From: Warburgia ugandensis
Taxonomy: Eukaryota; Streptophyta; Magnoliopsida; Canellales; Canellaceae
DNA: 64,000 nucleotides
NCBI GenBank assembly: GCA_035236585.1
Contig: CP141128.1
Span: forward strand, 38,670,684 to 38,734,683
Direction of reading: 5' to 3'
The notes below the pieces were generated by a model. That model did not search any database, was not told where the DNA came from, and worked only from the letters and a program-made list of their open reading frames with translations. This document shows, piece after piece, positions 22,141 through 34,643 of this stretch. Both the position numbers and the translations under genes were made by a program. Within the stretch, counting starts at the first letter, position 1, and the number at the start of each line of letters is the position of its first letter.

Positions 22141-24406
22141 TCTTTTTGTCTTTAAAGACTCTATGTACATATGACACTAAAACGCTTATAACTTGAGATC
22201 TAGAGCTCTGATTGAGGTTCCGCAAAAGGCGTTGTGTCCGTGTCAACGACGAGGACACATCCAAAATATAAAATCCTTGATCAAGACCTAATCAAAGGGA
22301 GGCATGACCCTTAGAATAGGATGGTGGCGCGTGGCCACTAGACCTTTGGAAAATTGATAATACCAAGGCCCAATTAGGACCTTAGGATACCCATAGGCAT
22401 AGGGATGGACCCCTAATGCCTAAGTAATAAGACCCAACTATTCTAAAACCCATAAAAGATGGGTCAAACTAACCTTGAGTCCCCAAACCATGTTTAGGAG
22501 CGTACGAGGACAAATGGGTTAGTGCGACCTAGCCAGGTAGGTGCTCTATCACTATTAGATTCTTTTAAAAGAACTATTATTATTTTGAGAACACATGTTT
22601 TAAATATATGTCTTGATTTGCATGAATTAATTCAGCATGCATGATAAATGCTTTGTACATAGCCATGCTTTGAAATGATTGCATATACATTATGCACATA
22701 TATGGGTTGCAAACAAGTGCATACATTGCATGATTTAAGTACTTGCAAAGATTGCATGTCCTTGAGGGTTGCCAAAAGACGCTGGAGTGCCGAGGGTCAG
22801 GCAGTTGTGAGGGACCCAAAGAGGACAAGTTTTAACAAGAGGTTTTGGCTTATTTGATCTTATGTGATTTGGGCAAGAAAGCCCGTGGGTGCTATGCCGA
22901 GGGGTCTAGGTTGGCCACCCGATCTCTACCACTAATAGGTGGATGGGTACCGTGCCCAAAAAGAGGCAAGTCCCTACGTCGACTGCATGTGGTACAGGGG
23001 GCTACCACTGGTGTCACTGCACTGGGTCGACGTGTCATAGGCCCCGTGGAGGCTATGACCGAGTGTCCTCAGGTACCCAGGGACCACACGGCGAGGAGGT
23101 CGTGGGCATAGTGGACCCTATGGTTTGATGATTTATGTGCATCGCATATGCCATGATATGAGGTTGGTCGACCATACCATGATAGATATCCATGAGTTGG
23201 ATTCCATAAAGCATTTTATGCATATCATAATGCTATGATATATATGTGTATGATACTTTCGATTTTGGATTATATGATCCTTTAAGTCGTTAGTATTTCA
23301 ATTTGACAATGGATTTTGATGTCGACGTTGAACGTGAGTATTCAAACATGCACATGTTTTGGAAAGAGCATATGATTTTTAAACATCGCACGCATTATAA
23401 AACTAGTAGTGATAGACTCCTACTGAGTATAATATATACTCACTCTATCCTTAACATTTTTCAGGATAGTTCCGCTCATAAATGGAAGATGTCTCAAGAG
23501 ATATTAGTGCTATGAGCAAGTGAATCAAAAAGAAGGAAGTTATACATGTAAGTAAACTCTCAACCCTTTGGACATGTATTTGTATTTAATTACAGTTGGG
23601 CTGTGTCTTTGTATTTGGATAGACCTGGGGAAAAACATTTATGATTTCTGAAGTTTTTCAAAAACCACTTTGGTTGTTGTGAAGGCAAATGACACTCGGG
23701 GTTTTCAAAATGAGTTTAAAACTAAAAGGTTTTTCGCTGCATTACATGGTTTCTATGAAATGGTTTTTAAATAGGGATGCATCCCGCCTTAGGAAATTAG
23801 GTATTGCATTAAAAAAAAAATGCATGAGAAAACCCGGGTCATCACACATCCACCCTCTGAATTTATGATGTGATAGACACCTACCCACAAATGGCTTTCT
23901 ATTGGGGATTGGTAACATAAGTAGTCCACACTACCGGTTTAAGCCTTCCCATGGGGACAGACGTTAAGTCTCCCGTTATGGTGTCGACCGGGAGCGACAG
24001 TGGTTGAGACCCGGAAGTAGTTGCCACTGTAGCATGACTATCCATACTCTTGGTCTATATGCTTGTATGATGAGTATGGAGATGTTATTGTATGCCTGGG
24101 TGTGACAACACTCAGAGGATTGATATGAGTACTCATGATCTGTTGTACGAGTATATGGGATACTCGTGGGACCCACGTACTTTGGGGTGCCCTGCATGTT
24201 TATTGTATGCTCATTGAGATTGGATCATATCATGTTTTACATCCATGAGATTCATGTTTCATCGCACATGATGTCTTAATACTATATTGGCATTGCTTAT
24301 GATACTTATGTTCCCTAGACATTATGACCTACACTATATCAGCATTGTTATTCAATTTTGCTTTTTATGTTTCATTTGTTATTACATTAACTGTCTATGT
24401 ACCTAC

Positions 24407-24451
24407 CAAGCATCGCTTGCTAAGGCATTATGTTATTGTTGCAATGCCTCA
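24407..24451 (+). promoter_or_regulatory. Conserved palindrome + hairpin, family-B LTR
   Basis: CAAGCATCGCTTG (24407-24419) is followed by a stem TAAGGCATT (24421-24429) with AATGCCTCA (24443-24451), eight of nine pairs. The single mismatch fits a G-to-A change of an original TGAGGCATT. Confidence 0.65.
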
Positions 24452-24814
24452 GATATTGAGAGAAAGGTAGGAATGATGAGGAGCCAGATGAATAGTGATC
24501 AGCATATCTCATTTTGAAGTATGTTTTAAATTTCACATGGACTGTATATGTATATCCGTCTCGTTGGACTTAATTATATTAATGTTGGGAATGTGGCTGT
24601 TGATTGGATGAATCTTGGAGTTGTAACTTATTTTAAAAATGTTACTTGAAAAATGAAAATTTTATTTGAGTTTTGAGTCCATGGTTGACACTTGAGTTTT
24701 CTTAAAATGAAATTAATTGAAATTCTCACTATTTTTGGTTTTTAAAAATTGGGGCCCCACCTTTCTAAAAGTTTTATTAAAAAGTGTTGGAAAAACCCAA
24801 GTCGTCATAGTATA

Positions 24815-25224
24815 CTAGTGAGATTGTGGTCAAAATATCATTCTAGTGGAGTATAAACATTATTGTTTAGGAATACAGACATATGTAGCCTATACACACA
24901 CTGCACTCCAAGGTATAACTGCTGTAAAATGGCTTCAGTATATGGGTAACTTATAAAAAAATTCATTCTTCTTTATTAAGTCATGAAACCTAGTAGAGTG
25001 GTAATGGATGAGAATTATCTAAGATAAATAAAGAACTTATCCTTGTTGAATTTTTTGGGCATAGTCACTTTAAACCCTCACGAGGCGTAACTCTATAAGG
25101 GTTTAAGGGCTTGTTGTATATGATAAATGCAATCATGAGTACCTATGAAAGCAATAACCATTTTGTTTCCATGATATTTTTCCCATGTTTTGCTGGGGAC
25201 TAGCATAATTCTAGTTGGGGTGTG
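24815..25224 (+). other. Athila-1 post-pol region (continued) and polypurine tract
   Basis: Continuation of the noncoding region interrupted at 18969. It ends with GCTGGGGACTAGCA and GTTGGGGTGTG (about 25214-25224) directly before the 3' LTR; the latter is the likely plus-strand primer. No open frame is recognised. Confidence 0.65.
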
Positions 25225-27355
25225 TGATAAGTGTTCAATTTTGCATAAAAAATACCCAATTAGTAGTCTAAGTGTTACAAATTATTGACATTATTCGAGA
25301 GTTTTTTTTTAATTTTATAATGCATGCATTTGGTAACTTAAGGACCTAATCTATAGTAAGTATGTGAATTTTCATAATTTTCTAGGATTTAATTGGGATT
25401 TTTACTCTTTTGTAGGTGTTGACAAGATGATCTAATGGCAGAAATAAAGAAATATAAGGTTTAAATATCAAGATCAAAATAAGGAAAAAAACCTAAATTC
25501 AAAGCTCAATCAATGTTTAAGATCATCTTAAGGCAAGCGAGAAAGCAATGGGAAGATCCAAAGGTGACTAAAATGGTCATGCGAAAAGCCATGTAATTCT
25601 ACCACCTTTTCATGAGAATTGGAGCCATGCATGAAGTTTCCTAATCTAACAAGGAAGCCTAAGTAAGCCAAGTCATTCAAGCCTTGAAGACAATGGAATT
25701 AGCCACTTAAGCCATAAAAGAGAGCCACCAAGCCATATGAGAGCCATGCCACATAGAATCACACAATTGGAGGACATTTACAAGAAATTATGCTATGCTA
25801 AATAGTAAATTTTGCAAGGGATAATTATAAATTAATTTGGGTGATAATCAACATGGTAAGAAATGCATGCATGGGTGGACCAATCAAGACATAGACCAAG
25901 TATAATTTGCTTATTTTTTCCTATCTTTTCCTCATTCTCTGTCTCTTTCCTACCCACCACATGACACATTTAGAAAGGGAGGAGTTCCATGCCACCTTCC
26001 TTGAATGGTGACGCCTCTCCCCTTCTAAATTCATCTCCAACAAATCTAGCTTCTAAATCCATTCCTCACTCTACTAGCTTACCTTCCTACCTCTTTCCTT
26101 TATCTTTCCCATCATGTGATATTCCTTAAGGAAAGGGATCCATGACTAATCCCTTGAAACCTCCCTCTTTTCTTTGCTCATAATTAAAAAGTCTACCCAC
26201 CCACCTCACCTAACCTTCTAATTTTCTGTCTCTAATCCACCACATAACTTTCCTACCTTGAGTCCTAGTTCTAATTATCTTTTTTCTTCCAAAGATAGAA
26301 CCTTATCAAATTGGAAAGAAAAAATCTATAATGCATATTTCAAGTAGAGGGGTTGCTTCTAACACCTTCAAGTCAAGCACATTAACTTGAAATTACACTT
26401 ATGGTTTTGGACTTCAACATGTTGGCTACTTTTCCTTGTCATCCACACCTTTTTCTTACTTTCTTTCTTTGGATTTTTACACTTCATTTTCAGGTTGGTA
26501 CCTTGCTTTCATTGCTTGTTTATTGCTTTGTTTATTGTTTAAGTTTCCTACCCATAGTTCCTCTTTCTTCTCCTTTGACTTATGCTTCCACTTCTCTTAA
26601 TTTTCTTGCTTAATTCTTCAAGATCAAAGTTATATTTTCTCTTCTAGTGACAACCAAGAGGATAGTAGCTTTGAATATTTTTGTTTCCCTTTCATCTTTT
26701 CCTTATTTAACACTTATATTTAAAACTAGTCCTTGTGTTTTCTTGTCCATCTTCATGCTATTACTGTAATAACCCCAATTTTTGTAATTGATTGAGAAAA
26801 TCAATAAAGTTTGAGTTCCAAATATTTCGGGCTGAAATATTAGGGTTATTTAGAATATACTTTTTATAAAAGTATAATCAAATCATAAGACATGTAAAAT
26901 TGAAATTTAACTTAGCAAACCCTTCAAAATGACTATAAGCACAACAAATTCTGAATTTGGATGAGAAATCCTTAAGTTTCTTCATTTCTTGGACAAAAAG
27001 GGGTAAAATAGTAATTTTACCCAATAATCAAAATATGAGACATCAAAATTTATAATGTACTAAGAAATATGAATCCAATGCCATTGAGTACACTCAAATC
27101 TGAGATCATGGGAATAAAACCCAAAATTTTATGCATAAATGGCAAAACGGTCTTTTTACACCATGTGGGGCCCACAAGGGACCCAAAAACCAATCTTATC
27201 AGCAGCCCACATGAAGTCATGGGCCAACAAATATCAGCTGGTCTTGGGGAAGAAAAATGAGGCATGGGGAAGAAAAAATGGAGCATGGGAGACTTTCATG
27301 CCATTTAATAATAAAAAATAAAATATTATAATCATGAAAAAAGACCCAAAATGCC

Positions 27356-27363
27356 TATAAATA
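27356..27363 (+). promoter_or_regulatory. TATA box of family-A solo LTR
   Basis: TATAAATA in GCCTATAAATACAACC, 591 bases into the LTR. The same box is at 34636-34643 in the Tekay 5' LTR and on the minus strand at 42591-42598. Confidence 0.75.
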
Positions 27364-28017
27364 CAACCCCAAAAATCCTCTAAAAATTCTCATAAAATCC
27401 CCAAAAAATTTTCTTCACTCTCCCTGAAAAATTAGACCTAGATCCCTCCCCAAAAACCCAAAATTTCCAAGAGACCTCTCTTTTCAATTTGTTTTCCTTT
27501 TTAGATTGGAACAAGAGACCTAAAATCAATTAGGTACTCTGTTCCAGATCTAATTTGATCAATTCCACCATCCAAAACTTCCCAACATATCTATTCTACA
27601 AAACCCTGAAAGAAATTTCAAGATCCAATAGTTCAAACAACGGAAATTTGCGAGAAAGGTGGATCTTAGGCCATATCTTCATCGACAAGGTATTTTTTTA
27701 AATTGGGCATATAACCAAGGTTTTTTCTCCAATCAGGTAGGTGGAAATACTTTCCATAGATGTTGAATACTGTTTTATGTAATTTTCAGTTTACTATAAT
27801 TTATTTTGGTAATAAAAAGGTAAAAATAAAGTAAACACCAGAACCCTTAATTCTGGATGATAGAGTACTCAGATGAAAATTCTGACTGTATCAGTCGATC
27901 CAAAAGGGTCCAAAACCCCTAGGGTAGAATTTTCACAAAGATCATAGATGTTTTGGGCCTTCAATTGAGAGAGGATTGATTGGATGGTCTAGAATGGACT
28001 GTCCGATCTCCAGATCT

Positions 28018-28260
28018 AATGGCTCCCAAGACGCACACGTGACGCACCGTAGAAAACGGCATGTACACTGCTCGTGGGGCGTTGTCCCAAGCAAGACGAC
28101 GGCGCATTCATCAAATCCAGTTTACGGGCGCGCGGACGACGAGCATTTTGCTCGTCCCGTCCGCGTCTGTGGACGCCCCCGCAAGGGCGCTTCGTGCATT
28201 CCTCCCAGCGGACGCGCTCGACTAACTGGATGCGTCTGCTTGGTTTGGTTTTCCTCCCGA
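28018..28260. other. CpG-rich island of family-A solo LTR
   Basis: GC-rich block with ACACGTGACGCAC (a G-box-like CACGTG overlapping TGACG) near 28036, a strong hairpin at 28132-28164 (arms GCGGAC-GACGAGCA and TGCTCGTC-CC-GTCCGC) and a GCGTC/GACGC hairpin just after. It is shorter and largely different in the sister copy at 41840-41960. The open frames across it carry no domain. Confidence 0.6.
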
Positions 28261-29184
28261 AAAATCTGGGCCATCCATTCCTTGGGCCTAGATCAAATCT
28301 AAGCCTTAAAAAAGACTGTGAACTTCTAGATCCAATTTTGGAGTCATCTGAACTCCAAATTGAGATCGGAAAGAAGCTATGGAAAGCTTGAAACCTCTAT
28401 TTTCTGATGAAATGATAAAATGGATATACAATTCAGTAAAAACTTTTTGTATTAAAGAAATAAGTTTCCAATTACCTAAATCTTCAAGATCTGAGATGAT
28501 CAGATCTTAAAAATATGTTTTAATAATGATATACTATTAAAATAAAGTGAGATCTATGGTTTAATTGGATATATATGAGATATTTTAAGGGATCTACCCA
28601 TTATGGTAGAAAAACCCTAAAAATACAAAGGGACCCACTTGATCAATGAGATCAAGTGTGATCAAATCCTTGGGATGGAAAGAATAAATGTTAATATGAT
28701 GAAATCCAAGGAAATCATGGATGGATTATGACAAAAATAGATCAATATGATCTTTTGACCATAATAAAGAAAATTCCCTAAATATAACTAAAATCCTTAA
28801 TCAAAGGAAAAGATCTAAGATTAAATGGTTGGATATAAGTAAAGGTTTCTAAAAATGTCAATGTAATTAGTTTCATTTTATATAATAGCATTTTAAATAT
28901 GATTATGTTATAAAGCATGCTAGTATAACATTTAGAGTTTAGCATGATATGTAATTTCATTGTTATCATAAGGTGGTAGATTTAATTATTTTAAGTATCT
29001 TGCCTCATTATCATTAAATGTTAAATTATGTAGTTTTATGCTTTGAATTTATAATTCATTTATGGTTAAATGTTATTAGTAGATTTACTTGTTATGAGAT
29101 AAAGAGCATAAAACATCAAAAATGTATTCTAATGAGAAAGTAGAGTTTCATGACACAAATAAGAATGGAGTACTTTAGACTTAA

Positions 29185-29620
29185 TTAGTAAGGCTGTAGT
29201 TAGTAGGACAATATAAGGATTATCAAATCCTTGGCCCAAATTAGGAAAGGAATAATAAACCCCATGAATGACATTATAAATATTCATGGACTTAATTAAA
29301 ATCCATTAGAAAGAGTACTTAGGGTAAACATGCTTATAGGAACCTTATGAAAGGTTGAGCTATGGTCATTCTAGTGAATGATGAACATAGTGGTTAAGGG
29401 GGCTACCTAATAGAGCCTCGCTCTTCCCCTACCTTCTATTGACATTTGTGAGGTCTAAACGCCTCCTTACATGAGGATTGAAGTAACCACTTTGTGTTCA
29501 CCCATTCAGCTAGTAAGCCTTAGCTAATTGGAAATAAGAGGAGTAGTCTAGATTTAGGCTTGAATAAGCTACCTTCAACTAGCACATTAACTAGTTGAAT
29601 AATAATAATAAGAGCATAAA
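29185..29620 (+). other. Athila-leader-like module in family-A LTR
   Basis: This segment resembles the untranslated leader of Athila-1 (11546-12000) and parts of the Athila-2 and Athila-3 leaders. Shared words include AATCCTTGGCCCAA, TTAGGGT..., CTCATAGGA or CTTATAGGA, and ATGAGGATTGAAGTAACCACTTT against AGAAGTGTACTAACCACTTT. The same module is present in the other three family-A LTRs (36590-37010, 40350-40790 reversed, 50600-51020). Confidence 0.65.
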
Positions 29621-31016
29621 AGGTTAGGAAATTACCTAACCCTAATAAAAATAGTAAGTAAGATAAGGATGATCAAACAAGATCCATTAGATCTTGGATG
29701 ATCAAGAACAATAAGAATAAGAACACTATATTGTACTTAGTATGCATGTTTATTAGTATACTTGTTATAGTTCATTAGATTAGATAATCCAAACCCTTGA
29801 TCAAAGATGATTCAAGGAAGAAAACCAAGATCATCCTCCATAGGGATGATCCAATAACTAAACTTAGATCAAAGAAGAACTAGATGATAGAAGATCTAGG
29901 ACCTTGATCTTTATCAACATGTGTAGATTGTCAATCAATGGATCTATGAAAGATCAAGATCAAGGAAATGGACATACAAAGACTTAGAGATACAAAAATA
30001 CTTAGATATGAATGATCTAAAGATCATTATAAACATCAGATCTAGTGATCAATAGGATTGTTCATAATTTATATATTGACAATATGTATGGATGTACAAA
30101 TTATATACATCAGTCAGGATCATGGAAGATTGGGGAAAAGAGATCAATCCTTAAAGGTAGGAGGATTTGATGAATTCATACATGATTGTACTCATGATCT
30201 TATGTTGACAAGAGTAATGATAATACTTGTTTTAAATCTCTCAAAAATCTTATGATCCAACCAAACATATATAAGACGGTTAAGGACTAAACTATAAGTG
30301 AATAGGGAACTAGGAAATATTTCAGCCCTAAGTAAACAAACATATGGTTTGATATATATGAAATCTATTTTGCATAAAAGCTTGGAGGCTTGTGAGTTTG
30401 TTTTAATAGGAATAAGCCTAGGGGAATGCTATTGCTAGAGGAGTTATGAGGGTTTAGCCACCCGCTCCTTGAAATTTGATGATGTGATGATACCTTACCC
30501 TAAGAGAGTCTAAAAGTCGGGTGGTGGCAATTATGGGAAGGCCACCACTATGAAAGTCTTGCTCCCGCATACGGGCAATGATATAATATTTTCCACCGTG
30601 GTATCAGTGGTGAACAGGGCAGTTATCCGAGCATGCTAGTGCGGATCAGACTGCAGCATAGCAACCTTTCTGATTATTTTGCACTATGATGCATATGAGA
30701 ATAGGCATAGTGAAATGCCTTATGTTATAGCATAATGAAATGCTAGGTAATTGTATATTACCAATATTTCCCAAGAAAGGAAATACCCAGTATAAGATTA
30801 GCTATAATACTAAATTCTCAAAATGAACAGAATTGATCAGCTTAGTTAGGAATGATATTTGACTACTTTCACATATTTAACTGGTTTACCCATGAAGCGT
30901 ATGTATGTATGTGTATAGATATACATAACTTACAAAGTAAAGAGTATGCTTAAGGATAATGGGATTATGAAGTATTGGAATTACATTATCAATGTTATGT
31001 TTCTTGAATCCCCTAC

Positions 31017-31059
31017 CAAGCATTGCTTGTTGAGATATTGTAATTGTTGCAATATCTCA
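31017..31059 (+). promoter_or_regulatory. Conserved palindrome + hairpin, family-A solo LTR
   Basis: CAAGCATTGCTTG (31017-31029) is an inverted repeat with a one-base centre. It is followed by a perfect 10-base stem TGAGATATTG (31031-31040) and CAATATCTCA (31050-31059). Confidence 0.7.
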
Positions 31060-32460
31060 GATACAGGGAAGGAGAGTTAGGAGCTGAAGACTATAGAAGA
31101 CTTGAAGAGAATAATCTTCAAGGTATACCCTTGAAGATATGTATTTTTCTTTGTTGAGAGTTTTATTGTATGGTGAGCTTGAGTTTTGGATTATGTAATT
31201 TGGACAAGTATTGTACTAGATTTGGTCAGATCTTGTGAACCACTGGATGGATCCTGAAATTTAATAAAAGTATATTCCTTCAATGGAATTTTATTTTGTA
31301 CACAAATTGTACTTATGTTATGTATGAAGTGGTGACTTGGGTTTTCAAAACAAGTTCTAAAGAAATGAATTTCCACTGCTTTGTTTTGCAAAAAAATTTT
31401 ACACTCTTAAGGGCCCTGCCTTTCAAAATACTTTACAAATCATGTTTCAAAAACCCGGGTCGTCACAATTACTCTCTTGATTTCTCTTTTGGGTTTCACA
31501 TGCATGTTATCTAAGACTAGTTTGAGATTGTTGGAGAGAGTTTGAGCTTTGTCTTGAATCAAGTTCTAGGCATTAGAATAGTGCACATGTGCACAATTCA
31601 TGTACTAAATTTCATCCAATAAAGCTCATGATCCACACAAAGTTTCTCTTGGTAATTTCCATGCTAGAAGTTCATTAATTTCTGGTTTTATGATTATATT
31701 TCATGCCTTGAATTACATGCACCATATCAGTCCATGCCTTATTTGATTTAAATTTCATGAGCACCATATTTTTGGAATGTTACTTTTCATGATTCATGCA
31801 TAATTTCTAGTAGTCTATGCACTTTATTTGCTTGATTCCTTAAAAACTCATTTATCATTTTAGATAGTTTAATTATTGTTTTTATTGGAACCCATGGTAT
31901 CTAGCTTTTAGTTCATGCACTCCAACCATCTTCTCACTCACCATGTGGACAACTCTATGGATCATGCACATGGTAATTGGGCGACTTTCCTTTTAGTGCT
32001 TTGTTGTTCTCTTGTTTCATGATAGTTTAAGAGTACTTGTTTAGTTAATTGCATCTTAGTTTAGTTTTAGGAAGTTTCTTAAGTTAGATTTAAAATTTTT
32101 TATTTTTAGAAAGTTTAGGATTTGAAACGTGTTAATTTAGGAAAGTGTCATTTTAGCAAGTTTCCTTAAGTAAAGCTTCCTAGATTCATTCATTATAGTT
32201 TCACAACAATTTATGTTATTGAATGCAAGTTAGTTAAAGTTTCCTTCACTTCATGTTTCTAATTTTATGCATCTTTCCCATTCCATGTTGTTTCAATTTC
32301 AAAATTAATCAAAACAATCTTTCTTTGACTAAGATGAGCAACTTAAATAAGATCTAATCAATTAATAATTTTGTGAGATTTCTCATGGGATTGACCTCTC
32401 TCTCACATACAATTATTGCATTCATGGGCTTGCGAGTTATTTTAAAGCTACATTAGAATT

Positions 32461-32607
32461 TAAAGCACAACCAACAACAATCAATTGATTCATAGACATC
32501 AATCATTCCAAAAACCATCAATTAAACATGTGTAGTTTTTATTTTCGAAAAGGAAAACTACGACCTAGGTTTACATTCCCTACCTCAAAATGTGTTTCCA
32601 TCTTAGA
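32461..32607. other. Spacer between Athila-1 and Athila-2
   Basis: A short stretch with no recognised feature. It is the continuation of the sequence left of 8491 if Athila-1 is removed. Confidence 0.5.
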
Positions 32608-34635
32608 TGTTAAGTGTTTAGTTTGACCTAGTTATCCTTGATTTAGCATTTAATTAGATCATCTAATAGATCAATTTTGTAATTTTAGATTAGTTATCAA
32701 TTCTAGCTTTAATTAATCATCCAACCATTGACATGTAAAGTTTAACGGTCATATGATCATCAAAGATAATTAGAGGATTAAATCTTCATTTAGATAATTC
32801 TAATTTAGTCTTATGTTTTGCAGATCAACCAGATTAGGAATTGGACGTCTAAGATCAAGTTGAATGATGCCAAATCATCCTAAAGAGCATGCCAAATCAT
32901 CCCAAATCACTATAGCATAAAAAGAAGGAAACCTTTGAAAATAAAAGGGGGAGTTATTAGAAGTCTATATAGTGGAAACTTTATAACTGTAGTAGAGAGC
33001 CTGAAGTAAAGGACAGCATTGAACTAGGAAAGAACCAAACAAGGAAAGGGGAAAAACAAATTTAGAATCTAGGTGTGCTTAAAAATAGAGAAAGGAATCA
33101 AAGACATGAGAGACTCAACATAGAATGGTGGGAAGGAAGGGGGACTGATCTCAGCCTTCTCCCTTACATCCATTTAATTTCCTGCACCCAAGAAGGGGGA
33201 CTGATCTCAGCCTCCTGCCTTACATCAATCTAATTTCCTGAACTCATTTCTCCCTTGTTATTTCTTTTTCTTTCTCTCTTTCTTTCTCTATCTTTCTCTT
33301 TCTCACCCTGTCAGATTCTTTATCCATAGAAGGACCCCAAACCTTCTTTCTCCTTGTATGTCTACAATTCCCTCACTTTCTCACCAGCACCCTTCCTTCC
33401 CCATCTTTCCTCATCTCACATTCTCTCTTGGCTTTTTTCCCTGATTAGAAAACCCACACCACTTCATCTTATTTGTTTATTCCATGTTCTTAGTTGTCAT
33501 GTTTTCCTCTTCATTTGCCTTTGGTTTCATTTTCCATTTTCATCATGTTCTTTTTCTCACCATTTTCCCTTAATTTTCCTCCTACTACATCTTTTCTTTC
33601 ATTCTGGTCAAAACCCAATTTGGATTTTTCTTCAGATCCCTTGTTTTCCCATTTGTTTAGGAGTTTCAAACAACACATGGAGCTATTTGCACCATCTTCC
33701 TCTCAGTATCAGCTTTTAAAAAGATAAGTGAAAAAATCCAATATTTCCCTTTGAACATTAATTTTAATTCCATTTTCATTATATTTTTGTCTTTTTCTTT
33801 ATTTGCCTTATTCTTATCCAAGTTTTGTTGAATCTAGGTTTTGTGTTGTTCTCAAATTAGTTTAGGAATAAACTTAATCCAATCCTTGTTTGATTAAAGC
33901 CTAACCGAATCAATGGTTTATTTTCTTATATTATTCTCATCAGATTTCTAGTCAATTCTTATATCTTTGCCTCAGGATAATTCCTAGTTAAACCATTAGT
34001 TCTAATCTTTAATTTGAAATATAAGAATTTGATCTAAGCCATGCAAATATCCCATTCTTTCTTTAGTCCAAATTATCAAAATTTTGAAAGATTTTAATAA
34101 CATAGCCATTGAATCCTTAATTAGAGATAGAGTAAGAGACTTATTATAATAACCCCAATTTTTGGAAATTGATTGATAAAATCATTAAATTTTGATTTTT
34201 TAGAAATTATGATTGCACTCGAAAAACCAATTGAAATGACACTAAGTACGTTCAATTCCAAGTTAAAATGAAAAATCCCTAATTTTCTTCATTTTAAGAA
34301 TGAAAGGGTAAAATGGTAATTTTAACCATAACTAAGAGCTAAGACATCAATATTTAGAATGTAAATGGAAAAATGATTCTAATTCCACTAAGTGCGCTCA
34401 ATTCCAAGTTCAGGAGAATAAAATGAATTTTTCTCCACAAAAGGGCAAAATGGTCTTTCCACACCCCATGGGGCCCACAAAAGAATCCAATGCCCAAAAA
34501 ACATGTAATGAGTGGTAAAACCACTACCAAATGCTAGTGGAGAAGGAGGTGGTAGTGGAGGATCCAATGTTAATTTAATATTTAAAAGAATTAAACCATA
34601 ATTATTATATGTAATTATGAAAAATTCAAAACACC

Positions 34636-34643
34636 TATAAATA
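34636..34643 (+). promoter_or_regulatory. TATA box of Tekay 5' LTR
   Basis: TATAAATA within CACCTATAAATACCCC. The equivalent in the 3' LTR is deleted. Confidence 0.75.

Larger units (their letters stand above)
21225..23846 (+). mobile_element. Solo LTR, family C, nested in family-B LTR
   Basis: 2622 bp, starting TATAATGACCCCCATTTTTG (original TG mutated to TA) and ending CCCGGGTCATCACA. It is flanked by CATCC at 21220-21224 and 23847-23851, a perfect 5-bp duplication. It contains the TATA box at 21641, a CpG-rich block at 21835-22140, and an 8-base inverted repeat TGAGTATA/TATACTCA at 23424-23442 followed by an acceptor-like TTTTTCAGG. No internal domain is present, so it is a solo LTR. Open frames in the GC-rich block are present on both strands and carry no domain. 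Confidence 0.93.
18969..24809 (+). mobile_element. Solo LTR, family B, with nested family-C solo LTR
   Basis: Starts TGTAATATCC and ends CAAGTCGTCATA (expected CACA, one transition). It is flanked by GTATA on both sides (18964-18968 and 24810-24814). Removing the nested insertion and one target copy leaves about 3.2 kb, close to the 3056-bp family-B copy at 1996-5051. No primer site or gag-pol lies inside. It carries a CpG-rich island (19715-19925), a TATA box at 19945, a GATC-rich stretch (about 20040-20600) and the palindrome-hairpin pair at 24407-24451. Confidence 0.92.
26765..31467 (+). mobile_element. Solo LTR, family A (Tekay-type), 4703 bp
   Basis: Starts TGTAATAACCCC, ends CCCGGGTCGTCACA, and is flanked by perfect ATTAC (26760-26764 and 31468-31472). 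The Athila-1 5' LTR gives the empty site, reading CATGCTATCACTCTC at 9932-9946. It contains, in order, the TATA box (27356), a CpG-rich island (28018-28260), the Athila-leader-like module (29185-29620), a GATC-rich stretch (29690-30060), the palindrome-hairpin pair (31017-31059) and AATAAA at 31263-31268. If that signal is used, R would be nearly 3.9 kb long. It is close to the minus-strand solo copy at 38492-43204: about 9 differences in a 245-base stretch compared by eye. Confidence 0.95.
8496..32455 (+). mobile_element. Athila-1: Athila-type Ty3/gypsy retrotransposon with nested insertions
   Basis: The element comprises a 5' LTR (8496-10954), a tRNA-Asp-type primer-binding site, a long untranslated leader, gag-pol relics (about 12100-17575), a noncoding post-pol region and a 3' LTR (from 25225, ending 32455). 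Both LTRs begin with TRATAAGTGTTCAATTTTG and end in GCTA-NNNNA. Athila membership is supported by the primer site, the RNGVMKLSF-type segment between protease and RT, the FMDDFSIFG active-site segment and the CATTGGGGACAATG motif after pol. No env-like frame is visible. Nested inside are a solo B LTR containing a solo C LTR, a solo A LTR in the 3' LTR, and a chloroplast-derived piece in pol. Confidence 0.92.
25225..32455 (+). mobile_element. Athila-1 3' LTR, split by a solo A LTR
   Basis: The left part is 25225-26764 and the right part 31468-32455, about 2523 bp when joined without the extra target copy, against 2459 bp for the 5' LTR. The start TGATAAGTGTTC is intact; the end CTACATTA has lost the final C. 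The TATA region near 26322 is decayed. GAATT follows as the target duplication. Confidence 0.9.

Noticed and set aside
21640-22174. Overlapping open frames of 117 and 176 codons on both strands
   Set aside because: They cover the CpG-rich block of a solo LTR, occur on both strands at once, show no domain and are explained by few AT-rich stop codons in GC-rich DNA.
17576-25224. An env-like gene after Athila-1 pol
   Set aside because: No frame of useful length, signal peptide or membrane segment is visible once the nested solo LTRs are removed.
27976-28391. Two overlapping frames of 108 and 105 codons
   Set aside because: They span the GC-rich island of the solo A LTR; the sister LTR at 41711-41974 gives a different, shorter frame, so coding is not conserved.
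33354-33727. 121-codon open frame rich in Ser, Phe and Leu
   Set aside because: It lies in a pyrimidine-rich part of the Athila-2 LTR, has no signal or domain and overlaps another frame; composition alone explains it.
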